A stretch of DNA of 64,000 bases, from NCBI RefSeq assembly GCF_003732705.1, contig NZ_MOBR01000018.1, forward strand, positions 62,001-126,000. Direction: 5' to 3'. The position numbers and the translations under genes were made by a program. The notes beneath the pieces were generated by a model. It made no database searches. It saw nothing but the letters and a program-made list of their open reading frames with translations, and was not told the DNA's origin. Of the stretch, positions 60,593-64,000 are shown one piece after another; position 1 is the stretch's first letter, and each line of letters opens with the position of its first letter. Source of the stretch: Pseudomonas frederiksbergensis. Its GTDB lineage: Bacteria; Pseudomonadota; Gammaproteobacteria; Pseudomonadales; Pseudomonadaceae.

Positions 60593-62353
60593 ATGCTCGA
60601 GAGTTGGCACGTGGTTTTGCGGTATTGCACCCAGTTGCTTCTGGTCGGGGGTGCGGTCACTTACTCGGCATTGGCACCCGCCCTCGGGTTGGGTGACCTC
60701 ACCGTGCATTCGGCGTTGAACCAGCCGTTCAGCGCCGATATCGCCCTGGTGGACGCCGGCGGTCTGGCGGAAGGCGATCTGTCGGTCAGCCTGGCGACGG
60801 CCGACGAATTCAGCCGTGCGGGCGTCGAGCGGGTGTTCTTCCTCAACAGTCTGAAATTCACGCCAATCCTGCGGGGCAACCGCACGTCGATCCGGGTGAC
60901 CTCCAGCAAACCGGTCAATGAACCCTTTCTGAATTTCCTGGTGCAGCTCAATCAGCCCAACGGCCGTTTGCTGCGCGAATACACAGTGTTAATCGATCCG
61001 CCGGGTTCACCGGGGATCGTTCCCGCGACCGACGAACCCTCGGCCAAAGAACCGACTTCCGGGTTCCCGAGCGTCGAACCGACCCTTGCGCCGGTACCGG
61101 CTCCCAAGAGCAAGGCGCCTGCGCCCGCCGCCAGCGTCGCTCCCCCGGCGGCGGCACCTGTCAACGATGAAGTGGCCGAGCAACTGGCCGCCAGCGTTCT
61201 GCAAAACCAGCAACTGCAAAAAAACCTCGATGAGTTGAATGCCCGGATCAAGACCCAAGACGGGCAAATCGCCGATGAGCGCAAGCAGATCAGCGACTTG
61301 CAGACCCGCCTGTCCGAGGTCGCGCAGACGCCGGCCGCCGCACCGGTGGCTGTGGCACCTGCGCCGGTCGTGGTTCAAGAGCCTGAAACCAGTCACTGGC
61401 TGTTGATTGCCGGGTTGCTGGCGTTGGTGTTGCTGATGGTGCTCGGGTGGTTTGTGCGTCGGCAACGGCAGCAAGCGTTGACCGAGCCGTTGTCCACGGC
61501 GCCACTGCACGCTGAGCCTGTGCGTGATGTCCCGCCACAAGTTGCCCATGTCGCGCCAGTTTCCGATCACCGCGAAGAAGCGCCCGCTGGCGATGTGCTG
61601 GAAGGCGTCGGCATCTACCTGGCGTACGGTCGGTTTTCCGAAGCGGCAGGCCTGTTGCGTGAGGCATTGGCCAAGGAACCCCAGCGCACAGACCTGGCGT
61701 TGCAGCTGTTGGAGGTGCTGGGCAAGCAGGGTGATGTGGCGGCGTATGACGCGCAGGAAAACCACCTGCGTGACGCCGGGGTTGACCCGCAACAGTTGGC
61801 GGACCTTCGCGCTCGATTCCCTAAACTGGCGGGTGCCGTACCGGTCGTGGCCCTTGCGCCGGCCATTGCGCCGGCCGTGGCGGTGGTTCCCGAAGCGCCA
61901 CCCGGTGACGAGTTCCAGTTGAACCTGGACGACCTGTCGATGGATTCCAATTGGGATCTGGTCAGCCCCTTTGAAGATCCACCCTCGCCGAAGGCTAAAC
62001 CGCCGCTGCCGGATGAACCTGCGTTCACCTCAAATCTGCACGTAATGCCCGATGTCTACGAAATGCCCGACGAGTCGGAGCTGGGCGAACCCGAGCTGGA
62101 ATGGGACGCCGAGCCTGAAGCTCAATCACTGGACGACGACTTTCTCGACGCATTCAGTGAGCCCGGCCAGTCACTGGAACTTGAACCACTGCCCCCAACC
62201 GTGCCGACGGGCGCTGGCAAACTGGAACAAGCCCAGACCTGTATCGATGATGGCGATCTGGACAGCGCTATTGAGCTGCTCAACCAGTTGCTCAAGGAAG
62301 GCGACGAACCCCTCAAGCAGACCGCCCGGACTTTGTTGGCCGGTATCCGCTAG
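60593..62353 (+). CDS. Short FimV-like inner-membrane protein (586 aa)
   Basis: ATG 60593 has AAGGG six bases upstream; ATG 60587 in frame overlaps that site. N-terminal FimV domain (LGDLTVHSALNQPFSADIAL to ~145), Pro/Ala linker, coiled coil (~198-245), one membrane segment (HWLLIAGLLALVLLMVLGWF at ~268-287), a TPR-like stretch (EGVGIYLAYGRFSEAAGLLR), acidic region and the FimV C-terminal module (KLEQAQTCIDDGDLDSAIEL). No LysM is seen and it is well below the ~900 residues of FimV, so it is a paralog, perhaps in polar organisation. Confidence 0.85.
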   Translation: MLESWHVVLRYCTQLLLVGGAVTYSALAPALGLGDLTVHSALNQPFSADIALVDAGGLAEGDLSVSLATADEFSRAGVERVFFLNSLKFTPILRGNRTSIRVTSSKPVNEPFLNFLVQLNQPNGRLLREYTVLIDPPGSPGIVPATDEPSAKEPTSGFPSVEPTLAPVPAPKSKAPAPAASVAPPAAAPVNDEVAEQLAASVLQNQQLQKNLDELNARIKTQDGQIADERKQISDLQTRLSEVAQTPAAAPVAVAPAPVVVQEPETSHWLLIAGLLALVLLMVLGWFVRRQRQQALTEPLSTAPLHAEPVRDVPPQVAHVAPVSDHREEAPAGDVLEGVGIYLAYGRFSEAAGLLREALAKEPQRTDLALQLLEVLGKQGDVAAYDAQENHLRDAGVDPQQLADLRARFPKLAGAVPVVALAPAIAPAVAVVPEAPPGDEFQLNLDDLSMDSNWDLVSPFEDPPSPKAKPPLPDEPAFTSNLHVMPDVYEMPDESELGEPELEWDAEPEAQSLDDDFLDAFSEPGQSLELEPLPPTVPTGAGKLEQAQTCIDDGDLDSAIELLNQLLKEGDEPLKQTARTLLAGIR

Positions 62354-62373
62354 CACTGTCACGACTATCCAAT

Positions 62374-62460
62374 GTGGGAGCGGGCTTGCTCGCGAAGGCG
62401 TCGTATCAGTCAACATCACCGTTGCTGACACTCCGCCTTCGCGAGCAAGCCCGCTCCCAC
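62374..62460. repeat. REP pair
   Basis: GTGGGAGCGGGCTTGCTCGC and inverted partner between the convergent FimV-like and plpD genes. Confidence 0.9.
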
Positions 62461-62481
62461 ATTTGACCAATGGTGCCCGCG

Positions 62482-64000
62482 CTAAAACGTCTGCCCCAGA
62501 TTCAAATAAACCGCCTGTTCATCCGCATCATTAAAGCCATAACTGAAGTTCAATGGTCCCAGCGGTGTGTCGAAACCGATGAACACACTGGCGGCGTTGA
62601 TGTAGCCGCTGTCGAACTCATTGTCGTTGTTCCACGCCCGCCCGCGCTCCAGCGAGCCGCCGATGTACAGAGGGAAATCCAGCGGCAGGTACGAACGCGG
62701 CGTCAGGCGTCGGTAGTAAACCCCGCGCATCAGGCTGACGTTCTGTCCGGAAATCGCATCCTCGCGAAACCCCGACAACTGCCGCGCGCCGCCGAGCAGG
62801 AAGCTTGAGGTGACGACGTTGGCATCATCCAGCGTACGGCCATAACGCCCGCCCAGAATAAACGTGTCCGGCCCGCTGCTCATGGCCTTGTCCAGTTTGA
62901 ATTCCCATTGGCGGTAACGCTTGTCCGAGCCCAGCCCCGGTTCGAACTGCCGGAACGCCAGGCTGATGTCTTTGCCTTCGTGGGGGAAGTAGACGTTGTC
63001 GAACGAATCGAACGAATACTTGAGCTCATAGAAGCCCTCGTTAAAGCTTTCGCTCGGCAGATCCTGATCGCCGATGCGCACATCAGCCTTGCCCCAGGCC
63101 TCGCCGACGCCGAAACGAATCTCTCCGCTGTTGCCAATCTGCCGGCCGACATTCAGGCCGAAACCATAACGTTCGACGCGGTACTGGGCGATCGGGTCGT
63201 TGTCCAGAACCGCCTCGACGTTCTGCGCTTCAAATGCGGCGTAAGGCGCGATGAAGTAGCGCGAACCCACATCCAGCGGCTGATAGAACTCGCTGTAGAG
63301 TTCCTGTTTGTCGCCGATCTGCGCCCGGGTCAGCCATTCCGCGCCGAGGCGGTTGATGCCGTTGACCCGGTAACTGGCGCCGAGGTTGAACGCGCTATCG
63401 CCGCGCATATCGTCCGACAGGTTCAAACCGACCCGCAGGTAATCGGTGCCGCTGCGCTTGCCTCGGGCGCTGATCACCAGGGTGTGATCCTCGCCCTTGT
63501 GCACCACGCGGTATTGCACTTGCTCGAAATAATCGAGGCCGTACAGGGTGCCCATGTCGGTTTGCAGGCGGCCCATGTCCAGCGGCTCGCCGACGTTTTG
63601 GCGGATGTAGTAGCGAATCACGTCATCGCCGACTTTCGAGTCGTTTTCCACTTTGATCGCGGTAATGATCGGCGTGCGCTGGCTCGGGGCACGGGCGGCG
63701 GTCAGTTCGGCGTCCAGCGGTTGCGTCGGTTTGAGTTGGGCCAGGCGTGGCGCGAGAATCCTGGTGGCGCGGTAGCCCGCATCGATCATGTCTTGGGCAC
63801 GACCGAAGTCGGTCACGCCGAAACTCGCCAGCGGTGGCTGGATCAACACGTCGTCCTTGTGCAGGGCGGCGAGTTGTTCTTCGGAGTTGCGGCGGGTCAT
63901 CAGGGTGATCGACTGGTTCAGCACATCGACCACGGTGGTCAGTTGTTTGCGGTTGCGCAGCGGGGTGCCGATGTCGACCACGATGGCGATGTCGACGCCC
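62482..64000 (-). CDS. plpD: Patatin-like phospholipase autotransporter PlpD (5' end outside window)
   Basis: The gene runs off the right edge; 505 residues are visible. They start in the distal patatin domain (IVVDIGTPLRNRKQLTTVVD), continue with a POTRA domain (ITAIKVENDSKVGDDVIRYY to ~residue 210) and a 16-strand barrel ending YLNLGQTF with terminal Phe. This is the type Vd layout of PlpD: the barrel exports its own lipase. The catalytic Ser motif lies outside the window. Confidence 0.9.
   Translation of the reverse strand, partial: GVDIAIVVDIGTPLRNRKQLTTVVDVLNQSITLMTRRNSEEQLAALHKDDVLIQPPLASFGVTDFGRAQDMIDAGYRATRILAPRLAQLKPTQPLDAELTAARAPSQRTPIITAIKVENDSKVGDDVIRYYIRQNVGEPLDMGRLQTDMGTLYGLDYFEQVQYRVVHKGEDHTLVISARGKRSGTDYLRVGLNLSDDMRGDSAFNLGASYRVNGINRLGAEWLTRAQIGDKQELYSEFYQPLDVGSRYFIAPYAAFEAQNVEAVLDNDPIAQYRVERYGFGLNVGRQIGNSGEIRFGVGEAWGKADVRIGDQDLPSESFNEGFYELKYSFDSFDNVYFPHEGKDISLAFRQFEPGLGSDKRYRQWEFKLDKAMSSGPDTFILGGRYGRTLDDANVVTSSFLLGGARQLSGFREDAISGQNVSLMRGVYYRRLTPRSYLPLDFPLYIGGSLERGRAWNNDNEFDSGYINAASVFIGFDTPLGPLNFSYGFNDADEQAVYLNLGQTF

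Overview
The window reads as chromosome of a fluorescens-group Pseudomonas. The evidence is the dense set of GTGGGAGCGGGCTTGCTCGC-type REP palindromes, the gbuA/gbuR guanidinobutyrate locus, a Lap-type adhesin system with lapD and lapG, and a recQ - marR - fimV-like - plpD block. All names come from reading the translations; no database search was run.

Layout. (1) 1-5268 is an AT-rich accessory island on the + strand. It is an array of small genes, mostly probable immunity genes, each introduced by a ~60 bp palindromic repeat (nine copies) and, in most modules, by only the last 11-38 codons of a toxin gene. One module keeps a whole deaminase-type toxin domain. The island ends in two terminators. 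(2) 5272-17475 holds ordinary metabolic, transport and regulatory genes: two LysR regulators, DUF899, a lipoprotein, a TorF-type porin, a CvfB-like S1 protein, an NCS1 permease, EamA and MFS transporters. (3) 17684-25088 is the guanidinobutyrase locus: gbuA, an NTF2-like protein, an NCS1 permease and a sodium:solute symporter on the - strand, gbuR divergent, with an MBL hydrolase, an ACP-like protein and a DTW-domain tRNA enzyme alongside. (4) 25203-56176 is a surface-attachment region: a three-gene type I secretion system (- strand), a divergent 3113-residue LapA/MapA-type adhesin with retention module, five exact 738 bp repeats, a von Willebrand A domain and RTX repeats, then three large Ig-like proteins without signal peptides, an autotransporter, a tandem REP array, and lapG-lapD. 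(5) 56378-64000 holds ybaN-like, yecA/UPF0149-like, recQ, marR, a short FimV-like gene and the 3' two-thirds of plpD, cut by the right edge.

How the parts fit: the HlyD/ABC/TolC proteins would export the adhesin; LapG would cut it at Thr-Ala-Ala-Gly in the retention module and LapD would hold LapG back when c-di-GMP is high. A FleQ-box-like dyad in the shared promoter region agrees with c-di-GMP control. In the gbu locus GbuR would switch on uptake and hydrolysis of 4-guanidinobutyrate.

Best leads: the repeat/toxin-tail/immunity array at the left edge; a ~200 nt leader present twice (5545-5780 on -, 52726-52950 on +) whose helices differ in sequence but keep pairing, with two alternative partners for one segment; and lux-box-like dyads ahead of two of the three Ig-like genes.
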